From Sporomusa termitida (GTDB lineage Bacteria > Bacillota > Negativicutes > Sporomusales > Sporomusaceae): a stretch of DNA of 64,000 nucleotides. The notes under the pieces were generated by a model. The model was given only the letters and a program-made list of their open reading frames with translations, made no database searches and had not been told where the DNA came from. Each line of letters opens with the position of its first letter. The first letter of the stretch is position 1. This document shows, piece by piece, positions 54,946 through 63,002 of the stretch. Made by a program: the position numbers and the translations under genes. The stretch lies in assembly GCF_007641255.1 (NCBI RefSeq), contig NZ_CP036259.1:2418001-2482000 (forward strand), given 5' to 3'.

Positions 54946-56253
54946 TTAAGGATAGGTCAATTCTATTGTGTTAGCCTGCTCATTCCAATATACATAAGCA
55001 TTAAAATATTGATTAATATTAGTTATCAGAATATACGGCCCCTGCCCGATCATTGCTACCGGCACTATTATATTTTGCCCTGCATCGGTTAGTAATAATA
55101 CACATTCTTCCTGGTTCCACACCACCCTGCGCCCCATGGCCGCCGCCAGATCCAGGACAGAAAGCGCTAACATGCCCTGTACCTTTTTTATCGCAATATT
55201 TACCTGGTTATCGTTTACAAAAATTACGGTTGTACGATAATCAAGTGTATTTTGGTCTGCCTGCCAGGTTATCTCACCGCCAAAAAGTACTGCTATATTT
55301 TCAACCGCCGCATATACCGTATTACCACTGCGGTTCCCCGGTATACGATTTGATCCACACTGCACTGTTTTTGTCTTTTCATCCCAGTTAATTTTTTGAT
55401 TTAGCACCCCGGCCAATGGCTGAACAGGTATATATTGCACATCTTGCACACTTAAGCCCTGCTCATTGATAAGACTTCCATTTATCATAACCTTGAATTG
55501 ACTGGCAATAACCACTTGCCTGCCGTCTGCCTGCGTAACTACTTTGCGTAAAAAGTCATCAGTAAGCAAAGAATTCCAGGGATACATAGCAAGCTGATTA
55601 CGAATATCCTGTACCGACACCACATTGCCATAACCATAGACATCAGGATAAACGGCAAGAAGAATCTGTTCCTTAGAGTTTGTTCTGATTTTTATCCGGT
55701 CATAGGTTATCCGCACAGGCGTTCCATAGCCCACTTTATCAAAAAGCTCTTCCACATCCTCTTCATACATGCGAATACAGCCATTGGATATGACTGCACC
55801 AATTGTCCAAGGCGCATTGGTACCGTGGATACCGTAGTTGTTCCATATCCCTATCCACCTGTAGCCAAGCGGATTTTCCGGTCCTGACGGCACCATCTTG
55901 CCTTTTTGGTCAGGCGGATACCAGTCCGGATTAATCTCTTTGTATACAATTGAGTAGTTGCCTAACGGTGTCGGGGTCGCAGGCTTGCCAATAGCAACAG
56001 GATATTCCTTAACCAGATTATTGCCGGCAAAAAGTTCAATTGTCCGGCTGGGCAAATTCACGGTAATACTTGGTGAAACCAAGCCGGCCTTAGCCTGACC
56101 TGCCGGGACCAGGCATAAATAAAACATTAGAAAAACCAGGCTTATAAAGAGTCTTTTAAGGTATTGATTTTTCTTATCCCTTAGTACATAACTTAGAATT
56201 TTTATAAGTTCTGATGGGGCAACAAAAAAACTTATCAGCATCTGTTGTAACAC
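54946..56253 (-). CDS. L,D-transpeptidase (YkuD) with copper-amine-oxidase-like C-terminal repeats
   Basis: Exported peptidoglycan cross-linking enzyme. The 435-aa protein has a hydrophobic N-terminus (about 32-55, signal or anchor), a YkuD domain (about 62-185) with catalytic motif HGTNAPW...SNGCIRM (His and Cys), and a long C-terminal part with stalk-domain-type units (KVMINGSLI, YIPVQPLAGVLN, TVQCGS; ALSVLDLAAAMG), the 'copper amine oxidase N-like' repeats common in clostridial surface proteins. Start GTG 56253 is uncertain; ATG at 56241 is an alternative. Monocistronic. Confidence 0.88.
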   Translation of the reverse strand: MLQQMLISFFVAPSELIKILSYVLRDKKNQYLKRLFISLVFLMFYLCLVPAGQAKAGLVSPSITVNLPSRTIELFAGNNLVKEYPVAIGKPATPTPLGNYSIVYKEINPDWYPPDQKGKMVPSGPENPLGYRWIGIWNNYGIHGTNAPWTIGAVISNGCIRMYEEDVEELFDKVGYGTPVRITYDRIKIRTNSKEQILLAVYPDVYGYGNVVSVQDIRNQLAMYPWNSLLTDDFLRKVVTQADGRQVVIASQFKVMINGSLINEQGLSVQDVQYIPVQPLAGVLNQKINWDEKTKTVQCGSNRIPGNRSGNTVYAAVENIAVLFGGEITWQADQNTLDYRTTVIFVNDNQVNIAIKKVQGMLALSVLDLAAAMGRRVVWNQEECVLLLTDAGQNIIVPVAMIGQGPYILITNINQYFNAYVYWNEQANTIELTYP

Positions 56254-56360
56254 TAGGGCATCCCTTCTTCACATTAATTTCCGTAACAATAACAGAATAT
56301 GAAAATGGGATGCGCAGATATTACCTTCCGGCATAAAAATTACAGGCAAATTCGGTATCC

Positions 56361-57503
56361 CTACTGCAGGTTAAGCACCTGTTGATGTACCACTCGCAGC
56401 CGCCGGTGGCGTTCATCAACAATCGGCAGATAAATATGAATGTGTGCGCCGGTGCCGGCCGAACTAACAGCGTTAATATTGATAAAGCCCCCATGTTCAC
56501 TGATAATCCGGTGTGCAACAGGCAGTCCCAGCCCCATATGCTCCAGTTTTGTCGTATAGAACGGTTCAAATACCCGCGGCAGTATTTCAGGCGCAACCCC
56601 TGACCCTGTATCCCCAACCGCAATAACCAGCATATTCAGTTCGGAATTGATCCATGATTTTACGGACAGCACGCCTTGATTAGGCATAGCCTCAATAGCA
56701 TTTTGCATAATATTTACCACCGCTTGCTTGATTAGATTACTGTCCACAGTAAGTGCCGGTAAATTAGCGGCTAACTGTTTGTCAATCGCTATTTTTTCAC
56801 CGCCTAGCTGTTTAAATGTTAACAGCAACGCTTCTTCAATCGTCCGGTTAATATCAATATTAACCTCCTTGTTGACCGGTGGCTTGGCAAACATCACCAG
56901 TTCTTTGACTACTTTATTAATGCAGGATACTTCATCCAGCATCATCTCCAGCACATCACGGCCTACCGTATATCTGTCATCCTCTAAACGCCCCAGCATA
57001 ACCTGCAAATACCCGCTTATGGTAGTCAGCGGCGTACGCACATGATGGGCCACCCCGGCGGCTAATTCTCCCAGAGACATCAGCATCTGCGTGATCTGGA
57101 TCTGCTTAATTGCTGCCCTGACTGCCGACAAATCCTGAATAATAACAATTAAGCCGTTGGGTTCCCTGCCGGTGCCCCGCAGTCTCAACGTGTCAATATG
57201 AGCATAAATATACTGATCCTGTACTTTTAACTTTAAGTTAATCGTACTTAAATCCTCATATTCGTCGAGATAAAATACCTTCAGAAACTTCTCACCATGG
57301 TGTCTAAAGACTTCTTCTACTCTACGGCCAACCGCCTTCGCCCTGTTAATACCGCAGATTTTTTCGGCTTCACGGTTGAGGTTTTTTAAGCGCAATTCAT
57401 TATCTATAAATAAAATTCCCGTCGTTGTCTCAAACGAATCCTGATAGTCATCTTCCCGGTGCAAATACACTATTTTGTTTTCAAGAGCTTCAGCCGCAGA
57501 CAT
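56361..57503 (-). CDS. PAS-containing soluble sensor histidine kinase
   Basis: A 380-aa kinase without membrane segments. PAS domain at about 25-130 (GILFIDNELRLKNLNREAEKI), HisKA with GVAHHVRTPLTTISGYLQ (His-His replaces the common His-Glu), HATPase motifs IMQNAIEAM, DTGSGVAP and HMGLGLPVAHRI. ATG at 57503 follows GGAGGCG; the frame to 57551 is not supported. No response regulator adjacent; may feed the sporulation phosphorelay (inference). Confidence 0.88.
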   Translation of the reverse strand: MSAAEALENKIVYLHREDDYQDSFETTTGILFIDNELRLKNLNREAEKICGINRAKAVGRRVEEVFRHHGEKFLKVFYLDEYEDLSTINLKLKVQDQYIYAHIDTLRLRGTGREPNGLIVIIQDLSAVRAAIKQIQITQMLMSLGELAAGVAHHVRTPLTTISGYLQVMLGRLEDDRYTVGRDVLEMMLDEVSCINKVVKELVMFAKPPVNKEVNIDINRTIEEALLLTFKQLGGEKIAIDKQLAANLPALTVDSNLIKQAVVNIMQNAIEAMPNQGVLSVKSWINSELNMLVIAVGDTGSGVAPEILPRVFEPFYTTKLEHMGLGLPVAHRIISEHGGFININAVSSAGTGAHIHIYLPIVDERHRRLRVVHQQVLNLQ

Positions 57504-57551
57504 TGTCGATCGCCTCCAGTGACCATCTTTTAATTTTGTGTTGTTAAACAT

Positions 57552-57772
57552 TCTTGTAAAATATTGTATCTCCTGCTAATTTAGAACGATTACTTTTCGT
57601 AAAAAACCGACAGAATTTTAGGTGCAGTGTGTCGAAATGACTAATCACCAAGAATTAACCCTTGCTCTGCCTGCCGTTACAGAACCGCTAAATTCGACAT
57701 TGCTGACTATTTTACCGACTTAAACCATTTTTTTCTTGGTCCCGCTTACAGGTATGCCTTACATTAATTACC
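57552..57772. other. Intergenic stretch upstream of the PAS kinase
   Basis: AT-rich DNA expected to carry the kinase promoter. Apart from the palindrome at 57773-57809 I see no gene or RNA in it. Confidence 0.5.
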
Positions 57773-57809
57773 AATATTTGTAATTTTACAGGTTTAAATT
57801 ACAAATATT
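57773..57809. promoter_or_regulatory. Long AT-rich palindrome
   Basis: AATATTTGTAATTT (57773-57786) and AAATTACAAATATT (57796-57809) are perfect 14-bp inverted repeats around TACAGGTTT; outer TTACC/TACC bases extend the likeness. No T-run, so an operator or cruciform site is more likely than a terminator. Confidence 0.6.
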
Positions 57810-57838
57810 ACCAATTTAACCCCATTGATCGGGCAGCT

Positions 57839-57881
57839 AAAAAGGCAGCGGCCAGGTAATTTACCTTGAGCTCACTGCCTT
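57839..57881 (-). terminator. Terminator of the MerR-like gene
   Basis: Minus strand AAGGCAG...CTGCCTT with inner AGGTAA/TTACCT, then TTTTTAG. Confidence 0.75.
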
Positions 57882-57900
57882 GGATGTAATACTGTCACAA

Positions 57901-58482
57901 TCAATTAAACAATCGCTGCCAAAATGATTTTGGCTTATTACTTTCTTTTTCCTCTGTAATTTGGCGTAAACGAATATCTATTAACTGGAAATGATCAGTC
58001 AGTTCTGTTTCCAGGCGTTCTTCCAGCTTAGTTACTTCCTGCTTTAAATGCTGCAACTCCTCTTGCTGCCCGTTAACCATGCTGATGGTAGCCGCAATTT
58101 GTTGCAAAGCCTGGTTTTGCGAGGCGATAACAGCCATAATCGCAGAACCGTCAAATTGATCTATTGTCGATAAGGCCTGAGATTGAACAGTTTCGTCATT
58201 ATGCGAATATGTTGCGCTGTTTTCCTGCGGTTCGGGATCAATCTCAATAAATCTGGTAAAACGGCTGTCCAGCTCATTCGCAATATCATCAGCGTTTTTA
58301 TTTTGATGCATGCATTTGGCAATAGTCTGAAATACCTCAACCGCTTCCGGATAAAAACGTTTCTTCTTCCCCTCCCCCATAGCCGGCAGATAGTCCAGAA
58401 ACAAGTCCCGATAATATCGCAGCGTGCTCTGCGGAATCCCCAGCTCTTGCGATATATCTTTGATACTAAGCAATTCTGTCAT
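57901..58482 (-). CDS. MerR-like DNA-binding protein with C-terminal coiled coil
   Basis: A 193-aa protein. N-terminal MerR winged helix (LSIKDISQELGIPQSTLRYY, about 5-24, then KKKRFYPEAVEVF), an acidic linker, and a predicted coiled coil (about 140-180, EELQHLKQEVTKLEERLETEL) with a basic tail ending SFWQRLFN. No ligand domain of classical MerR regulators. The layout recalls chromosome-organising proteins such as RacA or plasmid partition factors more than a promoter-remodelling MerR. ATG at 58482 follows AAGGGGTGA. Confidence 0.78.
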   Translation of the reverse strand: MTELLSIKDISQELGIPQSTLRYYRDLFLDYLPAMGEGKKKRFYPEAVEVFQTIAKCMHQNKNADDIANELDSRFTRFIEIDPEPQENSATYSHNDETVQSQALSTIDQFDGSAIMAVIASQNQALQQIAATISMVNGQQEELQHLKQEVTKLEERLETELTDHFQLIDIRLRQITEEKESNKPKSFWQRLFN

Positions 58483-58713
58483 AAAAAATCACCCCTTGCG
58501 TTTTTGTTGTTGCGATTATATTCGCGCCTAAGGAGTAATTTTCCTTCTAATTTTATGAAAAAATGTAAATAAATTACATTTTTTTTTTTACTGCCTCCGC
58601 CTTTCAGTAAATTAAGCTGCGGTGTTTAAATAATAAATAGGTCTAGCTGATATAAAATCACATAGACCTATCGGTTGCCAATCGCAGCATTTTTAACTGT
58701 TGTTAAGAATTAG

Positions 58714-58799
58714 TGGTGCCCGGGAAGGGACTTGAACCCCCACGTTGTTACCAACAAAAGATTTTGAGTCTTCCGCGTCTGCCATTCCGCCACCCGGGC
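58714..58799 (-). tRNA. tRNA-Leu(CAA)
   Basis: Minus strand, class II. Acceptor GCCCGGG/CCCGGGC, anticodon loop CTCAAAA, long variable arm, CCA encoded. Only RNA in the 494-bp gap 58483-58976. Confidence 0.95.
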
Positions 58800-58976
58800 A
58801 TAAATTAACTTGTCTGTTATCGGACATTTGTTATAATACCATTTACCGTTTTTATTGTCAAGCAACTTTTTTTGCCGAGAATTCAAGTATGCTACAGGGA
58901 TAATATGAGTCGGTGGCCAATAAATATATCATCATCAAAGGATTGACACTTAAAATAATTTGCAAAGGAATCTGCT

Positions 58977-59702
58977 ATGCCAACAATTAAATTCAATGGG
59001 CGGAATCTTCACTATAGCCAGCGGCTGGATAAACGCCGGAAAAATATTCAGATACGGGTACTGCCAACGGCCATGGTGGAGATCATTACCCCGGGAAAAC
59101 TAACCACTGCTGAGATTGAGCATATCATCATGGTGAAAAGAAGATGGCTCACCAGCCGTCTGCATAAACTGTCCGCCCTTGCGGCCAACCCTGTAAATCT
59201 ACGCCTGACAACAGGCTCCCAGTTACTCTATCGGGGTGAGCCGCGCACACTTACAGTCCTGGCCGGCAGCAGCAAGCCAGAAATCTCACTAACACCGGCA
59301 GAGGTGCTTGTAAAACTGCCTGCCGATCCTAAGACTAACCCGGAAGCCATGACTGAACAGCTAATAAAAGCCTGGCTTGTTAAGCAGGCCGGTGAATTAT
59401 TTCTCAATAAAACCAAGCAATGGGCAGCAGTAATCGGCGTGTGCCCGGCCCGAATTACCATCAAAGACCAAAAAACACGCTGGGGCAGTTGTTCCAGTCT
59501 TGGCAATATTAACTATAACTGGCGAATTATCATGGCTCCGCCCCAGGTGGCCGATTACCTGATCATTCACGAGCTGTGTCATCTGCTAGTCCCTAATCAT
59601 TCGGTCAGATTTTGGGAACAGGTTGGCCGGTTTTCGCCTGAATACCGGGAATGCCGTCAATGGCTGGCCGATAATGGGAAACTATTGTCCCGGATTTTTT
59701 AA
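58977..59702 (+). CDS. YgjP/DUF45-type metallopeptidase
   Basis: A 241-aa zinc-dependent peptidase-like protein of the M48-related YgjP family. Zinc motif HELCHLLVPNHSVRFW near residue 200 (HExxH plus downstream His), preceded by KTRWGSCSS, the family signature. Function in bacteria is poorly known. ATG at 58977 follows AAAGGA. Its stop overlaps tail-to-tail by 4 bp with the gene at 59699. Confidence 0.92.
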   Translation: MPTIKFNGRNLHYSQRLDKRRKNIQIRVLPTAMVEIITPGKLTTAEIEHIIMVKRRWLTSRLHKLSALAANPVNLRLTTGSQLLYRGEPRTLTVLAGSSKPEISLTPAEVLVKLPADPKTNPEAMTEQLIKAWLVKQAGELFLNKTKQWAAVIGVCPARITIKDQKTRWGSCSSLGNINYNWRIIMAPPQVADYLIIHELCHLLVPNHSVRFWEQVGRFSPEYRECRQWLADNGKLLSRIF

Positions 59703-60154
59703 ATTCCTTTGATTAATTGTTTATCAAAAATATATTTCATTAACAAATCAGCAGTAGTACCGGTAATTTTGAGGCACGTATGCCGCTGTTCCTGACTGCC
59801 AAAATCATGATGATTAAGTACCCGGCAACAGGTTGCGCCAAATTGATCGGAAAATATATTATGAAATTCCTGGGCACTGCTGTAGACCGGGCCCCGGTTT
59901 TGCTCTTTGCTGGACCGCCCCTGGAGCATGCCCAACACCATTGTCGCCCCAGACAAGGCCCCGCACATACAGCCGGCATGGCCAAGACCACCGCCAAAGC
60001 CTGAAGCCATTTTAAGAGCTTCATCGGAAACGTCTAAATTTAGCAGGTCCCGGAAAGTCCGGGCGACGGTCTCGGCACAATTAAAACCTGCTTTAAAATT
60101 CTCTGTGGCCCGTTGCTGGGCATTTATATTATTTTGCTCCTGTTGTGTCACCAA
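59699..60154 (-). CDS. C_GCAxxG_C_C family protein
   Basis: A 151-aa protein with the Cys pattern that names this family: FNCAETV, then GFGGGLGHAGCMCGALSG, later ATCCRVL and RHTCLKITG. Found next to redox or metal genes in anaerobes and thought to bind a metal or cluster; function unknown. GTG/ATG start at 60154 lies behind a CGGGAGGAT site. Confidence 0.88.
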   Translation of the reverse strand: MVTQQEQNNINAQQRATENFKAGFNCAETVARTFRDLLNLDVSDEALKMASGFGGGLGHAGCMCGALSGATMVLGMLQGRSSKEQNRGPVYSSAQEFHNIFSDQFGATCCRVLNHHDFGSQEQRHTCLKITGTTADLLMKYIFDKQLIKGI

Positions 60155-60187
60155 ACAATCCTCCCGGCAATTTCAATTTATAAAAAC

Positions 60188-60352
60188 AGTCCTCGTGTCT
60201 TGGCCATGTTATATGTTAGTTTTAGGGCGAGACAAAATGGTAAAGGGCAAGGAAGCACCGACGACGCATACTGGCAGGGGGCTGCTAGGAGGGGCTGACG
60301 CCGTCATTTGCCATTTTGGCCGTCAGCAAACTAAAAAGATAATGTGGTCATT
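60188..60352 (+). mobile_element. MITE-like dispersed repeat, copy 3 of 3
   Basis: Copy in the 357-bp gap 60155-60511, same orientation as copy 2. Left end TCCTCGTGTCTTGGCC resembles the ends of copy 1; right end stops after GATAATGTGGTCA, so the last 15 bp or so of the element are missing. The rest of the gap (60357-60511) has a CCCCGGGGCCTGCCCCCAGGG inverted segment and no gene. Confidence 0.72.
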
Positions 60353-60511
60353 TTATAAATCTGATGGAGCCAAACCCCGGGGCCTGCCCCCAGGGCTTTA
60401 ACTTATGGCTTCCTCTTCGCTAAACCCAAACGGCCCGCAAATTCTCACGGTTGTGCGCCCTCTTGCCCACTGGTTATAGCAATTCCTAATTGCGAGCCGA
60501 AGTAATAAGTG

Positions 60512-61012
60512 TTATTTAAGGCGTTTGGCAACCGCGGTTGCGATCAGACCTCCCAAAGCACCGGTTATTAGCTGCGGCCAGCTCATTGCCAGCATAATGG
60601 CGGCGGCAGGTTTAGGCGGAACCGCAATAACAGTAAGCAGCCAAACAAAAGCTCCATATAAGAGCCCGGCCTTGCCCACTGTTCCTAAAGCAATGGCCAA
60701 AACCCGGCCCCGGCTAAGGCTTGTTAAAAAAAGCCCGACATAAACCATATTGCCGCAGGCAACAGGCAGGATAAACAGCGGCAGCGATAAAAGCTGTTGA
60801 AAGTAGGCAACGACAGGAGCTATTGCCGCTATCATCAGCGCCGGCCACAGCCCAGTCTTTTCCGCAGCGATCAAGAGTGTGGCATTAACTAAGCTGCCAA
60901 TAAGAAAAGTGGACAGAAACGGCGGCAAGGGAATAAAAAAGCGCAGTGACTGGAATATCAGCGTAAGCGCCAGTAAAAGAGCCGCCCTGGTAACACCCCT
61001 GTATTCTGACAC
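60512..61012 (-). CDS. ECF-transporter S-component-like membrane protein
   Basis: A 166-aa membrane protein with about five to six helices and an N-terminal TRAALLLALTLIFQSLRFFIPLPP, the look of energy-coupling-factor substrate-binding (S) subunits. Substrate cannot be told; no riboswitch is visible upstream and no EcfA/T genes are near, so it may use a shared module. GTG at 61012 with GGGGGAGAGAG immediately upstream. Confidence 0.7.
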   Translation of the reverse strand: MSEYRGVTRAALLLALTLIFQSLRFFIPLPPFLSTFLIGSLVNATLLIAAEKTGLWPALMIAAIAPVVAYFQQLLSLPLFILPVACGNMVYVGLFLTSLSRGRVLAIALGTVGKAGLLYGAFVWLLTVIAVPPKPAAAIMLAMSWPQLITGALGGLIATAVAKRLK

Positions 61013-61024
61013 CTCTCTCCCCCT

Positions 61025-61330
61025 CTAACGGCGCCGTCTGTTATTATAATCGCGCCCAAACATCATATAGCCCAGGAGTGCAAGCAAAGCTAAATTACCA
61101 AGCATTCCACTCATGATGCCTAAGTCTACCAAAACATTAACAACCGTTAAGCCACCGAGAAAAATCATTGATCGTCTCATATCAATGAAGGGGTCGCGGC
61201 GTAATAATAAATAAGCAATACCAAGTACGGCCAGATCGATAACTACCCAAGCCAGAGAATTATGAAACATATACTTAATTATACTGCCTACAATCATAAT
61301 TGCCAGAACTTGAAACCACATCTGATTCAT
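61025..61330 (-). CDS. Small integral membrane protein
   Basis: A 101-aa protein with four hydrophobic helices (about 5-22, 26-43, 52-70, 74-91) and a basic tail DYNNRRRR. No family recognised. 12 bp upstream of the S-component-like gene and co-transcribed, so it could be an accessory of that transporter; this is only positional inference. Confidence 0.65.
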   Translation of the reverse strand: MNQMWFQVLAIMIVGSIIKYMFHNSLAWVVIDLAVLGIAYLLLRRDPFIDMRRSMIFLGGLTVVNVLVDLGIMSGMLGNLALLALLGYMMFGRDYNNRRRR

Positions 61331-61550
61331 TTAAACTCCCCCTATATTTTGTATATTCCTGTAAACAGTCTCAACTGAAAAAACTATTACTAAATAAGAT
61401 TATGCCCCACTTTAAAAAAATCCTGCATTTCCGCTGATAATCACGATAATATCAAAATAAACTTATTTTTTTTGCAATTTCATGTTTATAGTTTTGCAAG
61501 TTTGAGCATACTTTTAAATGTATCGATTAACTTGTAAGGAGTGAGTTTGC

Positions 61551-61907
61551 ATGAGTGAAGAAAACGGCTTTTCTTTTACTCTGTTTCAACCGCATCGCAC
61601 GCGTACACCCAAAAATGATGAACCTGTAATTGAAGTGCGTCCTAACGGCCGTATTGTTTTTAACAAAAAAGCTACCCAGCTTTTAGAAAACAATCATTTC
61701 TGCATGTTAGGTTATGATCCTGAAAAACAGGCTCTTGGCATACTGCCAATGGAGCAGCTGCAGCCCAATACTTTCCCTGTTCGCTATGCAGCTAAAGGTG
61801 CCTATATCGGCGCCAAGAAGTTCTTTAAACATTTTGAAATCCTTCCCGGTCAGTTAGTAGAAGATACCCCGTTTAAAAGCGGCGAATTTATCGGCATCAA
61901 CCTGTAA
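61551..61907 (+). CDS. Hypothetical 118-aa protein
   Basis: A soluble protein with FNKKATQLLENNHFCMLGYDPEKQALGILPMEQ and a terminal GQLVEDTPFKSGEFIGINL. Beta-rich, no catalytic motif. ATG at 61551 has AAGGAGTGAG upstream, a strong site suggesting good expression. Followed by its own terminator. Family not recognised. Confidence 0.7.
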   Translation: MSEENGFSFTLFQPHRTRTPKNDEPVIEVRPNGRIVFNKKATQLLENNHFCMLGYDPEKQALGILPMEQLQPNTFPVRYAAKGAYIGAKKFFKHFEILPGQLVEDTPFKSGEFIGINL

Positions 61908-61934
61908 CCAGCGATACATAATAGTAGAAACAAA

Positions 61935-61970
61935 AACAAAAGTTATTCTTCGGAGTAGCTTTTGTTTTTT
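61935..61970 (+). terminator. Terminator after the 118-aa gene
   Basis: ACAAAAGTTAT pairs with GTAGCTTTTGT (G-U allowed) around TCTTCGGA, then TTTTTT. Confidence 0.85.
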
Positions 61971-62052
61971 TGCGGGAAACGTTTCACTTGTCAAATATTA
62001 TTAAATTGCTGTAAAATTAGGACTATAGCTTAATAGAGATAGGAGAATTGTT

Positions 62053-62997
62053 ATGGACAAGCAATCTACGCCTTTTATCACCATGCCGGAATTGCGTGTT
62101 GCTTTTGAAGCGCAAGGATATATTAGTGATATAGAACTGTTAACGACTGTCTATTTAGCTTTAAAGCTGGAAAAACCGCTCTTAGTTGAGGGTGCGCCCG
62201 GCGTTGGGAAAACCGAAATTGCCAAAGTATTGAGTAAAGTGTTTAATACCGAGCTAATTCGCCTGCAATGCTATGAAGGTCTGGATGAAAACAAAGCCTT
62301 ATATGAATGGAATTATCAGCGCCAGCTGATCAAGATTCAGATGAGCAGAGACAGCGCTTGCCAAAACCTTTCCGAAAACGATATTTTCTCGCCCGAATAC
62401 TTACTGGAGCGCCCTTTACTGAAAGCTATCAGGGCCGAGAAACGTCCGGTTTTATTAATTGATGAAATTGACAAAACCGACGAAGAATTTGAAGCCTTCT
62501 TATTTGAAATCTTATCAGACTTTCAAATATCGATTCCTGAGCTTGGTACTGTCAAAGCCAGCCATATCCCCATTGTGGTACTGACAAGCAACCATGACCG
62601 GGAATTATCCGAAGGCCTGCGCCGCCGCTGCATTTATTTATATATTGATTATCCACCTATAGAAAAAGAAATTAATATTATCCGCGCTAAAATTCCTGAA
62701 GCTACCGAAAAACTGGCACAGCAGATTGCAACAGCTGTCAATCACCTGCGCACCAATCTAATGCTGGCCAAACAACCGTCAATTGCGGAAACACTGGACT
62801 GGACAAGATCGCTGATTGCCATGCACGCCGACCACCTTGATTCAACCCTGATTCAACAGACAATGGGACTATTATTTAAAAACCGCGATGATCTTATGGC
62901 CTTCCAAAAGGATTTAGGGGCTGAAGGGCTGTGCAAGGCTGTCAGACAGGCGACTACTACCATGGATTGCCATAGCGATAAAAGCTGCGGGGGCTGA
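62053..62997 (+). CDS. MoxR-family AAA ATPase
   Basis: A 314-aa AAA+ ATPase with Walker A EGAPGVGKTE (about 49-58), Walker B VLLIDEIDKTD, sensor TSNHDRELSEGLRRRC. Most like CoxD-type MoxR proteins. Such ATPases pair with VWA-domain proteins to insert metals or mature enzymes and complexes. ATG at 62053 follows AGGAG. The VWA partner gene starts 6 bp downstream. Confidence 0.93.
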   Translation: MDKQSTPFITMPELRVAFEAQGYISDIELLTTVYLALKLEKPLLVEGAPGVGKTEIAKVLSKVFNTELIRLQCYEGLDENKALYEWNYQRQLIKIQMSRDSACQNLSENDIFSPEYLLERPLLKAIRAEKRPVLLIDEIDKTDEEFEAFLFEILSDFQISIPELGTVKASHIPIVVLTSNHDRELSEGLRRRCIYLYIDYPPIEKEINIIRAKIPEATEKLAQQIATAVNHLRTNLMLAKQPSIAETLDWTRSLIAMHADHLDSTLIQQTMGLLFKNRDDLMAFQKDLGAEGLCKAVRQATTTMDCHSDKSCGG

Positions 62998-63002
62998 TCT
63001 TA

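Noticed and set aside
61972-61989. GGGAAACGTTTCAC as a CcpA cre site or LacI-type operator
   Set aside because: Only the left half matches the cre pattern; a 10-bp GAAACGTTTC palindrome alone is too short to claim.
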